54,382 nucleotides of DNA from Muribaculaceae bacterium (GCA_017935045.1 JAGBIJ010000031.1:1-54382); one strand, 5' to 3'; positions 45,558 through 54,023 are shown, counted from the first letter of the stretch. Numbers and translations: made by a program. Notes: a model not told the origin generated them from the sequence alone.

Positions 45558-46739
45558 TTATGCTTCGTATTCGTAAGTGCCTCTGTCTGACATTATCGTG
45601 AGGGTCTTCTTCCCCTCGGTGCCGCGCTCCACACGGCCTACGATACGCGCCGGGATGCCGAATGATTCGGAAATACGTATGACTTCGGCAGCTTTCTCTT
45701 CGGGCAGATATATCTCGAAGCGATGACCCATATTGAATACCTTATACATCTCTTTCCAGTCGGTGCCGCTCTCCTTCTGTATCATCTCAAACAGGGGCGG
45801 AACGGGGAACAGATTGTCTTTCACGACATGCAGGCCTTCATGCAGGAAGTGCAGAATCTTGGTCTGCGCTCCTCCCGAGCAATGAATCATACCATGTATG
45901 GATGGACGCATCGCGTCCAGCAGCGCCTTCACTACAGGCGCGTATGTGCGCGTCGGGGACAATACCAGACGACCCGCATCGAGTCCTGTGCCCTCCACCG
46001 GGTCAGTCAGCCTGCGGGAGCCGGAGTATATCAGTTCCGATGGTACAGCGGAGTCACAGGTTTGCGGATACTTCTCGTACACCTCTTTGCAGAACACATC
46101 GTGACGGGCCGAAGTAAGGCCGTTGCTGCCCATGCCGCCGTTATATCGGTTCTCATACTTAGCCTGACCGAAGGAAGCGAGTCCCACGATTACGTCCCCT
46201 TCCCTGATATTGGCGTTGTCTATGACATCCGCACGCTTCATGCGGCACGTCACGGTCGAGTCTACTATGATCGTGCGTACCAGATCGCCGACATCGGCAG
46301 TCTCGCCCCCTGTGCTCACTATGTTCACGCCATGAGCGCGAAGCTCGGCCAGCAGCTCCTCCGTACCGTTGATTATGGCAGCTATAACCTCGCCGGGTAT
46401 CAGCAGCTTGTTGCGGCCTATAGTTGACGACAGCAGAATGTCGTCCGTAGCGCCCACACACAGAAGGTCGTCTATATTCATTATCAGAGAATCCTGAGCA
46501 ATGCCTTTCCAGACACTCAGGTCGCCCGTCTCACGCCAATAAGCGTACGCAAGGCTCGACTTCGTACCCGCGCCGTCGGCGTGCATTATGTTGCAATACT
46601 CCGGATCTCCTCCGAGTACGTCAGGTATAATCTTGCAGAACGCGCCGGGGAAAATACCCTTGTCCACATTCTTGATAGCCGAGTGGACATCCTCCTTGGT
46701 CGCGGAGACGCCACGCATGTCATATCTGTTGCTGTTCAT
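45558..46739 (-). CDS. purM: AIR synthase (phosphoribosylformylglycinamidine cyclo-ligase)
   Basis: A 393-residue PurM of the longer Bacteroidetes type. It converts FGAM and ATP to AIR in purine synthesis. Landmarks: VHSAIKNVDKGIFPGAF, HADGAGTKSSLAYAY (the DGxGTK motif), IAQDSLIMNIDDLLCVGAT, GGETADVGDLVRTIIVD, VGLASFGQAKYENRYNGGMGSNGLTSAR. I start at ATG 46739 (MNSNRYDMRGVSA); an upstream ATG at 46763 leads through a hydrophobic stretch not found in the family. A -7 box lies about 35 nt upstream. Gene order purM-mltF is probably incidental. Confidence 0.94.
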   Translation of the reverse strand: MNSNRYDMRGVSATKEDVHSAIKNVDKGIFPGAFCKIIPDVLGGDPEYCNIMHADGAGTKSSLAYAYWRETGDLSVWKGIAQDSLIMNIDDLLCVGATDDILLSSTIGRNKLLIPGEVIAAIINGTEELLAELRAHGVNIVSTGGETADVGDLVRTIIVDSTVTCRMKRADVIDNANIREGDVIVGLASFGQAKYENRYNGGMGSNGLTSARHDVFCKEVYEKYPQTCDSAVPSELIYSGSRRLTDPVEGTGLDAGRLVLSPTRTYAPVVKALLDAMRPSIHGMIHCSGGAQTKILHFLHEGLHVVKDNLFPVPPLFEMIQKESGTDWKEMYKVFNMGHRFEIYLPEEKAAEVIRISESFGIPARIVGRVERGTEGKKTLTIMSDRGTYEYEA

Positions 46740-46773
46740 AAATGTTAAAAAATGTCTAACCAAAACCTTTCCG

Positions 46774-46781
46774 CAAAGTTA
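46774..46781 (-). promoter_or_regulatory. -7 box of purM
   Basis: TAACTTTG on the minus strand followed by CGG, 34 nt upstream of the purM ATG. Confidence 0.6.
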
Positions 46782-46849
46782 CAAAAATTTTCCCATATAA
46801 ACCGAGAATCCTTGAAAACTATCCATAATTACACATCGCTCGCCCAATC

Positions 46850-47040
46850 GTGCAAAAAACTTCGCACAGTTCAGCCTTGAACGTGCAATTTTTTTGCACA
46901 CAGAAAGCCCAAGATGTGCAAAAAAGACTATTTTTGCACGGTTAGGCCTAATGTGTGCAAAATCATAAATAGAGTTAAATGATTGATAATAAAGGCAAAG
47001 CCGTTTGTCCATATCAAATGAAGTTTGTAATTTTGCACAC
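46850..47040. repeat. Cluster of GTGCAAAA half-sites forming inverted repeats
   Basis: Seven half-sites in 190 bp. Plus orientation: 46850, 46883, 46916 and 46955. Reverse orientation ending at 46899, 46939 and 47038. Two inverted repeats stand out: GTGCAATTTTTTTGCAC (46883-46899) and GTGCAAAAA/TTTTTGCAC with a 6-nt centre (46916-46939). Two of the reverse half-sites coincide with perfect -7 boxes, TATTTTTG (46929-46936) and TAATTTTG (47028-47035). An 89-codon minus-strand frame over the region is repetitive and not credible. Confidence 0.65.
47028..47035 (+). promoter_or_regulatory. Promoter of the NlpC/P60 gene
   Basis: -7 TAATTTTG, with TTTG about 21 nt upstream (47004-47007). Leader about 110 nt to the ATG at 47149. 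Confidence 0.6.
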
Positions 47041-47148
47041 GAAATCAAATCAAGCGCATAGCTGAAAGACGCCGGACGGTGTTATCACAGCAACCAAAAT
47101 AAAAGTTTTCCGTGCTTGAGCTAACCGCGAAAAATATCATTTATAGTA

Positions 47149-47766
47149 ATGAAGAAACTGAATTTCAAAGCAATAACCCTCTCCCTCGCACTCGGCCTCC
47201 TCGCCCCTGTAGCAGCCTTCGCACAAAATCCCACCGCACATACCCGCGCCCACCAGCAGCACAAGCATCATATAGCAAAAGCAACGACCGCATCCGACCG
47301 CGCACGCCTCGCCGGAGCAATAGAAGAAGAGATATCTTCTCACGAACGCATCAGCGGCCTCTCGGCCGAATCCAGCATGATGCTCGACGATCTCCTCAAA
47401 GAAGCTCATACCCATCTTGGCAAAAGATATGTCTGGGGCTCCAAAGGTCCTAATACTTTCGACTGCTCCGGCTTCTCCAGCTATGTCTACAAGCAGTTCG
47501 GATACAAGATTTCTCCGGCCTCACGCGTACAATATACCGAAGGAGTCCCGGTAGGACTCAATGAACTCCGCAAAGGCGACCTCGTCTTCTTTACCAGCCG
47601 CAGCAGCGGCCGCAATGTAGGTCACGTCGGCATCGTAATCTCCGCCGACAATGCCACGGGCAAATTCAAATTCATCCACGCCAGCGTCAAAGGCGTCCGC
47701 ATCAACGAAAACGAAGGCTACTATAAAGCCCGCTATGTAGGTGCCCGGCGAATCATAACAAAATAA
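47149..47766 (+). CDS. NlpC/P60 family cell-wall endopeptidase
   Basis: A 205-residue exported C40 peptidase. Signal peptide cleaved near residue 26 (AFAQ), a His-rich linker (HQQHKHH), and the NlpC/P60 domain from about residue 82. Catalytic Cys106 is in FDCSGFSSYV, His159 in GHVGIVI and the third polar residue, His177, in FIHASV. It is the same length and order as single-domain murein endopeptidases that cut the gamma-D-Glu-diaminopimelate bond. It has its own promoter in the GTGCAAAA-repeat region and a strong terminator downstream. Confidence 0.93.
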   Translation: MKKLNFKAITLSLALGLLAPVAAFAQNPTAHTRAHQQHKHHIAKATTASDRARLAGAIEEEISSHERISGLSAESSMMLDDLLKEAHTHLGKRYVWGSKGPNTFDCSGFSSYVYKQFGYKISPASRVQYTEGVPVGLNELRKGDLVFFTSRSSGRNVGHVGIVISADNATGKFKFIHASVKGVRINENEGYYKARYVGARRIITK

Positions 47767-47826
47767 ACACACTACCCTTTCTCCGCATACCCGTTTATCT
47801 TTCAAAGAGATACCGTCCCCATAAAG

Positions 47827-47877
47827 GAGAGTGCCACGATGAAGCTCCGCTTCCTCCGGCACTCTCTTTCCCTTTTT
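47827..47877 (+). terminator. Terminator of the NlpC/P60 gene
   Basis: 9-bp stem GAGAGTGCC (47827-47835)/GGCACTCTC (47858-47866) followed by TTTCCCTTTTT. Confidence 0.85.
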
Positions 47878-47899
47878 ACTATTCATACCGTGAAGCCGC

Positions 47900-48064
47900 G
47901 ACGAATACCACCCGTATTTCTGATGAGCTACATCATTTTATTATATATGCAATGAATCGCACCAAGATAAAGAAAAGTACAAACTGCATAAGCTGCCATT
48001 ACATTTGCCCTATCAATTATACATAATTATTACGTGACAAACGAATTGCAACTAATATCAGATA
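47900..48064. other. Intergenic, nothing recognised
   Basis: AT-rich DNA between the NlpC/P60 terminator and the candidate small RNA; no frame, repeat or promoter of note. Confidence 0.4.
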
Positions 48065-48067
48065 ATC

Positions 48068-48140
48068 TATAAACTAAGACACGAAGATTTCAAGTGAAAC
48101 CTTCGTGAATCCGGGGTTCAAACCCTTTCGGGATAGAACC
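48068..48140 (-). ncRNA. Candidate small RNA beside the CRISPR array
   Basis: Minus strand. A perfect promoter lies upstream: -33 TTTTTG (48177-48172), 19-nt spacer, -7 TAACTTTG (48152-48145). The predicted RNA starts near 48140 and folds into CCCGAAAGGG, the dyad GGGTTTGAACCC, and a long hairpin CACGAAG...CTTCGTG (48107-48080, extended by TTTC/GAAA after one mismatch), then TCTTAGTTTATAG, a weak terminator. There is no ORF. It has no visible complementarity to the CRISPR repeat, so it is not a tracrRNA. Its role is unknown; the promoter is the main evidence. Confidence 0.5.
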
Positions 48141-48144
48141 AATG

Positions 48145-48177
48145 CAAAGTTACAATTAATTATTTAATCCGCAAAAA
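48145..48177 (-). promoter_or_regulatory. Promoter of the candidate small RNA
   Basis: TTTTTG - 19 nt - TAACTTTG on the minus strand, one of the best promoter matches in the window. Confidence 0.75.
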
Positions 48178-48299
48178 CCAACAACATGATTTTTTAATTT
48201 TCACAACTCATCTGAGACATTCTGGGGACATTGAGGATAACACTCGAAAAATATTTTCAGCCTGAATCCCCCTAATAGGTAAGATCGAATCCCGCAAGC

Positions 48300-48805
48300 G
48301 TCGTGATTTGTTATACTATTATTACTTTTGCAGTATGAATCACACCCTAAATCTGTTCGCAGTATGCAAGAGGCTTGTTGTGATTTGCTTTATTATTATT
48401 ACTTTTGCAGTATGAATCACGCCTCTTACTCTTTTTCCAATTGTACTCATCCTGTTGTGATTTGCTTTATTATTATTACTTTTGCAGTATGAATCACACC
48501 ATCGCCATCTACACCTTCATCCTTGACGGGTTGTGATTTGCTTTATTATTATTACTTTTGCAGTATGAATCACACCTTAAAAAATACCTTTTGCACCTCC
48601 AATAAGTTGTGATTTGCTTTATTATTATTACTTTTGCAGTATGAATCACACCAACTTAAATACTAAATGTTCCTCCTGTCTGTTGTGATTTGCTTTATTA
48701 TTATTACTTTTGCAGTATGAATCACACCTTCGAGGTCAATTTCAACAGCGCCACGCGCGTTGTGATTTGCTTTATTATTATTACTTTTGCAGTATGAATC
48801 ACACC
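48300..48805 (+). CRISPR. Type II-C CRISPR array, 7 repeats, 6 spacers
   Basis: Seven 47-bp repeats start at 48300, 48377, 48454, 48530, 48606, 48682 and 48759. Each begins GTTGTGATTTGC and ends GCAGTATGAATCACACC. Spacers are 29-30 bp. The first repeat is degenerate in its 5' half; repeat 2 differs at one base near its end; the others agree. The crRNA strand is plus: the repeat 5' part pairs with the tracrRNA anti-repeat at 54115-54135. Inside each repeat a promoter is present: TTG at repeat positions 2-4, 19-nt spacer, TACTTTTG at positions 24-31 (the -33 is altered to TCG in repeat 1). Transcripts should therefore start at the repeat 3' end, one per spacer. The array ends 55 bp before a strong terminator. 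Confidence 0.97.
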
Positions 48806-48859
48806 AGAAAAGCTGTAACTAATTGATTTATTCATTATTACAATGTGGTGCAGAATTTT

Positions 48860-48892
48860 AAAAAGTCAGTGACATTGATTCACTGACTTTTT
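48860..48892. terminator. Bidirectional terminator between array and cas2
   Basis: 12-bp perfect stem AAAAAGTCAGTG/CACTGACTTTTT with a 9-nt loop. It can end both array transcripts (plus) and the cas operon (minus). Confidence 0.88.
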
Positions 48893-48993
48893 GGTATCCT
48901 GATTTTTAGTCATCCAAGCGCCACAATTTCCGCTGAAATTTATTGTAGTATCAAGTCTGAATTACGCTTGAACATTGTGGTTTAATTGATCTT

Positions 48994-49299
48994 TTAGAAT
49001 ATTTCAAGTTGAATGGCTGCCGGCATAGGTTGCGTTTTCTTCGATCCGGTAAATAACTGAATCTCATTGAATTGGCGCTCGGTAATTGTAATTATGCAGA
49101 CTTTACCTTCATCTGGCAGCATATTCTTTACTCTGTCTATATGCACCTTGGTATTCTCGCGCGAAGCGCAGTTGCGTACATATATTGAGAACTGAAACAT
49201 CGTAAATCCATCTTGAAGCAGAAAATTACGAAACCCGGCCGCACGTTTTTTCTGAGCTTTAGTCTCGGTCGGCAAGTCGAACATTACTAATATCCACAT
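48994..49299 (-). CDS. cas2: CRISPR-associated endoribonuclease Cas2
   Basis: A 101-residue Cas2 of the type II-C subgroup: ferredoxin-like fold with MWILVMFDLPTETKAQ (the catalytic-site Asp8 at the end of strand 1), FRNFLLQDGFTMFQFSIYVRNC, and VCIITITERQFNEIQLFTG. It is the structural partner of Cas1 in spacer integration. Last gene of the cas operon, 58 nt after cas1. The region to the array is 188 bp with a terminator. Confidence 0.95.
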   Translation of the reverse strand: MWILVMFDLPTETKAQKKRAAGFRNFLLQDGFTMFQFSIYVRNCASRENTKVHIDRVKNMLPDEGKVCIITITERQFNEIQLFTGSKKTQPMPAAIQLEIF

Positions 49300-49357
49300 A
49301 AGTTGATATGCGCTAACGCGATGATATGTGATAAAATCTGTTGGTATGTCGCAATCC

Positions 49358-50278
49358 TCAATCTTGTATTTCGATTGTCGGATAGACCAATTTCCGGCTC
49401 TCTCCGAGAAAGCATTTAGCCAATGAAGCCGTGGTCATTGAAGCGGCAATCATAAGCGGGCGAGTAAGACGTCCCATTCTTACATCCATGGAGGGTATGG
49501 TAAGTATCTGCTGCTTAGTCTCCTTCGACACCTTGGGAGCGAGCCTGTACTTTCTCAGAATATCCAATACCATCATATCTACGTATGGACGGTAAGGCTC
49601 CATTATATCGTCGGCGAGGCAGTAGGCATTGTATTTATTTGAATGATGTATACCAAGAGTAGGCATCAGTCCGCTCGCCACAAGACAGCGCGCTATGATA
49701 GCCCTTACGATGGCATAACCATAGTTCAGAAGGCTGTTAGGGTCATCTCCATCCTGTCGGCGTACAAAACCTGGATATTCGGTAAAAAGATTTCTCCAGT
49801 AGTAGGCTGCGGCACGTCCTTCAAGATTGTCGGGATCTCCGCTCCTTACCTTCGACGCCCATGCAAGCATATTGCCGGTCTCAGTCCCGTTGGCATGGGT
49901 CAGTACGGCAGCTTGATTTCGGATTTTCATGGCGACAGTCTGCTGCCACAGTTGCTTCTTCAGCGGAAGGGACGCTGATATCTGTGCGTCAAAACGCTCT
50001 GACTGCTCGCAGTTACCGTTCAAAGGCAGCATCAGTCCGGCAGGCATGTGTCTGTCGTCGCATATTATAAGGGCGACCTTATTTTCCAGTAATGAAGACA
50101 TAAGATATGCGGAAAGCGTAACCTGATTGTTCTCGATTACGATGACACCAATATCTTCTATAGGACGTGTATGTTCACAGGGCTTGCCTGTAGCTGGATC
50201 GACAATCCTGATAATGAGCTGACGATTCCGGCAAGAAAGGCAGGCTCGATTGCTAAAGCATAAGACTTTCTTTATCAT
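49358..50278 (-). CDS. cas1: CRISPR-associated integrase Cas1 (type II)
   Basis: A 306-residue Cas1, the integrase that inserts new spacers with Cas2. Start chosen at ATG 50278 (MIKKVLCFSNRACLS), matching the family N terminus; the eight codons upstream belong to the cas9 overlap. Catalytic residues are visible: Glu153 in DNLEGRAAAYYW, His211 in LGIHHSNKYNAYCLADD, and an acidic cluster near 223-227 (DDIMEP). It overlaps the cas9 3' end by 26 nt, so translation is coupled. Together with cas9 and cas2 and the absence of csn2 and cas4, this defines type II-C. Confidence 0.96.
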   Translation of the reverse strand: MIKKVLCFSNRACLSCRNRQLIIRIVDPATGKPCEHTRPIEDIGVIVIENNQVTLSAYLMSSLLENKVALIICDDRHMPAGLMLPLNGNCEQSERFDAQISASLPLKKQLWQQTVAMKIRNQAAVLTHANGTETGNMLAWASKVRSGDPDNLEGRAAAYYWRNLFTEYPGFVRRQDGDDPNSLLNYGYAIVRAIIARCLVASGLMPTLGIHHSNKYNAYCLADDIMEPYRPYVDMMVLDILRKYRLAPKVSKETKQQILTIPSMDVRMGRLTRPLMIAASMTTASLAKCFLGESRKLVYPTIEIQD

Positions 50279-53200
50279 CTGAGAGAGGATTAAGTTTACC
50301 AAGTATTGATACTGTCACTTTTCTGGGATGTAAGGCTGCCAACGCAGCAATAGATCTGAGTATAAAGTGTTGCTTCAATTCCTTATCGCCATCCACGACA
50401 GCCGCTATTGTGTTCGTAAAGTGCTTGAAACAATAATCTTTGCTGCCTAACTTCCAGACACGATAAAGGTGCTTGTTAATAGCTTTGATATTCTCGGAGG
50501 CTACGGCGTCATTCCATTCGTCATCCGACATGCCGAGTACAACCATCTCGTTGCGCTGCAGCGACATGATATATTCACTCCCGAAAGGGGGAAGCGTAGC
50601 GACAATCTCTTTCGTATCATCCGATGTACCGCAGGCAGCTACCAAGTCCCACGCTTCCATAGTATTTTTGATTATAGCGGGCAAACCGATGTTTTTACGT
50701 TTGACGCAATCCCAGAAGCTGACGGCTGTCTCGATTACTTTGCCTTCGGGAGTCCGGTAAAACGCCACATGGTGGTTGTTACGCTTCTGAGCATAACCGA
50801 CCGTCGTTCCCGCTTCATTTTTGCGGACTCCGGCAAGTGTAGGAATTTTAAGGCCGGGAAAAAGCCTAACAGTTCTTATGCGTTGCCGCCTTTCTGCATC
50901 AGAATAAAGAGGACGGTCCACAAGACTTTTCACAAATGCTAAATCGGCATTACCCACCTCGGCAAAACGAGTTTCAACGATGTTGCGGATATGCGAATCC
51001 ACTATGTATCTTACATCTTTATTAGTAATCGATTCCAAAGGATATTTGACCACAGTCTCCACACGAAAGCAGGCCACATCTTCCACTGACCGGCCGCCGA
51101 GTGAATAATCACTGTTCTTCAGCACTTTCAGGACTTTTGTGACGTTGCTGTCATTCTCTATCAAAAGTTGCTGAAGTTTCTTACGTAGAGCATTGTCGAC
51201 AATCAGCTCAAGATTCTGAAGAGCATACTTGAGTTTCTTTTTGCCGTCATATACTTTGATGCATCCATATATAGTCTCTTTATGCAGTGGAGCCCTTGGC
51301 ACTGATATACGCTTCTGTACGCATACACGCTTACCATTTTTGCGAATATAGCGTTTGCCGGACGTGACCAATTTCTTGCCCGCCTTGAAGGATACCGCCA
51401 TATTCTCCAGGGCGTTTATTACCTCCCGACGGTCGATATGCGGTCGTTCGGCAGCCCATTTGTCCAGCCCTCTCCGGGCATCGCCGCCAGCATTACCCGA
51501 TGACAAAACATTCAACGTATTCAGACGCTGTATGTATCCTTGGCGGGTAAGGGCTATTACCAGCGCGTCGAGCGCATGATGCCTGTGATCCTTACGTTTA
51601 GACCAGTCGGCTATTCTGTGCGCTGTATGCTTCTGTCCATGAGTCTCGTATTCTACATCTTCTGTTAAGCCTGCAGATTTGTATCTCGGAAGATTGATGT
51701 CGTGCAATATGGTATCATATCCCCACGCATGCCGGAAGAAATCTGTGACACTACCGGAAGAAGCATAGACATGACTTATCGCCTCAGACATAATCTCCAT
51801 AGATTTCTTGGTAATATATTGAGTCAGGCGCAGATCGCGCTCTATGAAATTGTCGGGAATAGCCGATGATGTCATGAGCAGTCTGTCGCGTTTACTTTTA
51901 GATATTTTGCCGCTCTTATATAGCTCCTCCACACGGTCAAGATAAGCATTAAATTCCTGCTCGCCTCTTGCCGCCATAAAATCGTATGCTGTCTGCGTCC
52001 CTTTCACGTGGTTACATTCGCGGCATGCACAGACTTTGTTGGTAAAGCTGTCGTCAAACAGACGCGAGCGGGGTACGATATGCTCTATTTCATATCCATG
52101 CCCCTCTATAAACTGAGTGGGAGTGATCGGCTTGCCGCAGTACATACATTTGCCATCAGTCTCATTGAGCATTTTCAATTTCTGTATGCGTCTGCGTGTA
52201 GGCAGAATATTCAGCTCTGCTATTTTCGCAGCCAATGCCTTGTTCTCCCGTTCGTTTTTCAAAATATTCTGAGACATTTTCGCTCGTCCCTCCTTGTCGC
52301 GCTTCAGCTCACGTGCAAGCTCCACACGCGCCTCGTCTATCGCGCCATATTCGTCAATTATGGCATTGACCACCCTGACTGCCTGGTTCAGTATTTTCTC
52401 CACCACAGGCTGTCGTAATTCTCCTCTCTGTATGGGAGCAAGATGACTCTGCAATTCTCTATTTTCGGTCTCCACCCGGCTCATGCTGTTGCTGTGGTTT
52501 ACTCCAAGCATGGCGCATGCGTCGCTATACTTCAGCCCTTCCTGAAGCAATGGCAGAAGTCTGCGGATAAATTTTGCCGATTTGTTGGCATATCCAGCCT
52601 TGACGAAATCAAGTGCATAAAGGCGATTGAGTGTCTCGGCATCGTTAATGCCAAACTTCTTCGTCAACGCATTAAAGAGTTCTTTTTTATCATCAATGGA
52701 GTACAAGGTGTGCCAGAGCATATATAGCGGCTGACTGGTGTAATCTGCAGATATGCGGGGCAGTATCTCGCCGCTAACATTATCGATATCCGGATTTGAG
52801 TCCGGAATAACACCAGATATATCAAACCTGAGCAACTCTTCCTTATCGGCGCGATTGCCAAGAGCTTTCTCTATCTGACATCTCGTTATATTGCCCTGGA
52901 TTCCCTTGCCGAGAGCTTTGTCTGACTTAAATCCGTCGGCAGACGACAACCCAAGCAACTTAAGCAGTTCCTTTTCAGATATCTTTTCGTGAGTATTCAG
53001 ATATTCAAATATCCTTTGCCGCTCTTCATCTGTGAAGACATATTGCTGCATTGATTTACGCATATCCGATGACGCGGCTCCCGGAGTATCGCACAGAGAG
53101 GAATTCATAGTTACACCTCTCTTGCTGCGCGTCCTGGTCAGACTGATATTATTGATGACCTCGTAGATACGGCAAATCTGCGCTAAGGGAGAGGTGCGCG

Positions 53201-54023
53201 GCGCGACTTTCGGACCGCTGTCCACTGTCACGCCATCCTTATTTACGAATACACGCCGCTCAAATTCGCAAAACGAGACAAGATTCTTACACGACTTCAG
53301 TGGCCGCTGGTAAAAGATGGTCTGCTTGATAGCTTTTCTATTCTCCTCAGTCAGCAAATCAGGATAAAATTCGCTTTGAACAGCGAGAATCCGATCGACT
53401 TCAGCCTCGTATGCCTGACGCGGACATACCTTCTCTTTAATTCGATACGTATAATACAGTTTGCCATTGCGACTAACGCTCTCGGATTCCTTAAGTCTAT
53501 CATAGAAATACTGCCCGACAGTTTTCCCGCTTTTAAGTATCTCGGCATAACGGCAACTAATTCTTGCAACATATTCTGTCTGCTTCGCGTCACAGAGATC
53601 CGACTTGGCATGCTTATAGCCACGCCTATGATTTATATGAAACAATACGGCGGCAAGCCTGTTCAAAGGCAATCTGACACCCGGAGTTGCAGCATCAGCC
53701 CTTGATTTCCATATTTCCACAGGACTGGCCGCACGGAGTTTGAAATCGACATCTATCATGCCTATGTGTGCAAGCAAGCTTTTCAACTGCTCACGATGCA
53801 ACTGAAATCTATCGATACTGCGTCGCATCTGCCTTCGCAACGTTCTTTCCCCACAGGCACTGACACCACTGCCCCTGGAAAAATTTGCGGCAGTTTGATC
53901 ATCGCTGTAAGGTATAACACGCGTCCCGAGTCCCAGAATTGACACGGGATTACCATTGTTATCTGTATCAATCAAAGCCCATCCGATAGAAGTAGTTCCG
54001 AGATCAAGTCCGAGTATTCGCAT
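50253..54023 (-). CDS. cas9: CRISPR-associated endonuclease Cas9 (type II-C)
   Basis: A 1256-residue Cas9. RuvC-I MRILGLDLGTTSIGWAL with Asp8; Arg-rich bridge helix (RRQMRRSIDRFQLHREQ); a helical REC lobe of ~450 residues; RuvC-II DEARVELAREL with Glu568; HNH domain with CMYC (Cys626, Cys629), EIEHIVPRSRLF with catalytic His648, NK at 662-663 and CREC (Cys667, Cys670) with Asn671; RuvC-III KDHRHHALDALVIAL with His815/816 and Asp819; then a C-terminal wedge/PAM-interacting region to residue 1256. All nuclease residues appear intact. The two Cys pairs around the HNH site could hold a zinc ion, as in other Bacteroidetes and type II-C Cas9s. It is the first gene of the operon, with a leader of about 30 nt. 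Confidence 0.98.
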   Translation of the reverse strand: MRILGLDLGTTSIGWALIDTDNNGNPVSILGLGTRVIPYSDDQTAANFSRGSGVSACGERTLRRQMRRSIDRFQLHREQLKSLLAHIGMIDVDFKLRAASPVEIWKSRADAATPGVRLPLNRLAAVLFHINHRRGYKHAKSDLCDAKQTEYVARISCRYAEILKSGKTVGQYFYDRLKESESVSRNGKLYYTYRIKEKVCPRQAYEAEVDRILAVQSEFYPDLLTEENRKAIKQTIFYQRPLKSCKNLVSFCEFERRVFVNKDGVTVDSGPKVAPRTSPLAQICRIYEVINNISLTRTRSKRGVTMNSSLCDTPGAASSDMRKSMQQYVFTDEERQRIFEYLNTHEKISEKELLKLLGLSSADGFKSDKALGKGIQGNITRCQIEKALGNRADKEELLRFDISGVIPDSNPDIDNVSGEILPRISADYTSQPLYMLWHTLYSIDDKKELFNALTKKFGINDAETLNRLYALDFVKAGYANKSAKFIRRLLPLLQEGLKYSDACAMLGVNHSNSMSRVETENRELQSHLAPIQRGELRQPVVEKILNQAVRVVNAIIDEYGAIDEARVELARELKRDKEGRAKMSQNILKNERENKALAAKIAELNILPTRRRIQKLKMLNETDGKCMYCGKPITPTQFIEGHGYEIEHIVPRSRLFDDSFTNKVCACRECNHVKGTQTAYDFMAARGEQEFNAYLDRVEELYKSGKISKSKRDRLLMTSSAIPDNFIERDLRLTQYITKKSMEIMSEAISHVYASSGSVTDFFRHAWGYDTILHDINLPRYKSAGLTEDVEYETHGQKHTAHRIADWSKRKDHRHHALDALVIALTRQGYIQRLNTLNVLSSGNAGGDARRGLDKWAAERPHIDRREVINALENMAVSFKAGKKLVTSGKRYIRKNGKRVCVQKRISVPRAPLHKETIYGCIKVYDGKKKLKYALQNLELIVDNALRKKLQQLLIENDSNVTKVLKVLKNSDYSLGGRSVEDVACFRVETVVKYPLESITNKDVRYIVDSHIRNIVETRFAEVGNADLAFVKSLVDRPLYSDAERRQRIRTVRLFPGLKIPTLAGVRKNEAGTTVGYAQKRNNHHVAFYRTPEGKVIETAVSFWDCVKRKNIGLPAIIKNTMEAWDLVAACGTSDDTKEIVATLPPFGSEYIMSLQRNEMVVLGMSDDEWNDAVASENIKAINKHLYRVWKLGSKDYCFKHFTNTIAAVVDGDKELKQHFILRSIAALAALHPRKVTVSILGKLNPLSDDKESLML

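Noticed and set aside
46779-47048. 89-aa minus-strand frame upstream of purM
   Set aside because: Its sequence is made of the GTGCAAAA repeats (Cys-Ala-Lys, Phe-Ala motifs) and covers the purM promoter. No sign of coding.
48104-48140. tRNA-like T-arm (GGGTTCAAACCC) near the CRISPR array
   Set aside because: The paired arms do not fit a 5-bp T stem with a TTCRA loop on either strand, and no acceptor or anticodon stem can be built around it. The dyad is better explained by the candidate small RNA on the minus strand.
48806-48993. A second CRISPR repeat or a csn2/cas4 gene between array and cas2
   Set aside because: No repeat fragment and no frame is present, only a terminator and AT-rich DNA, consistent with type II-C.
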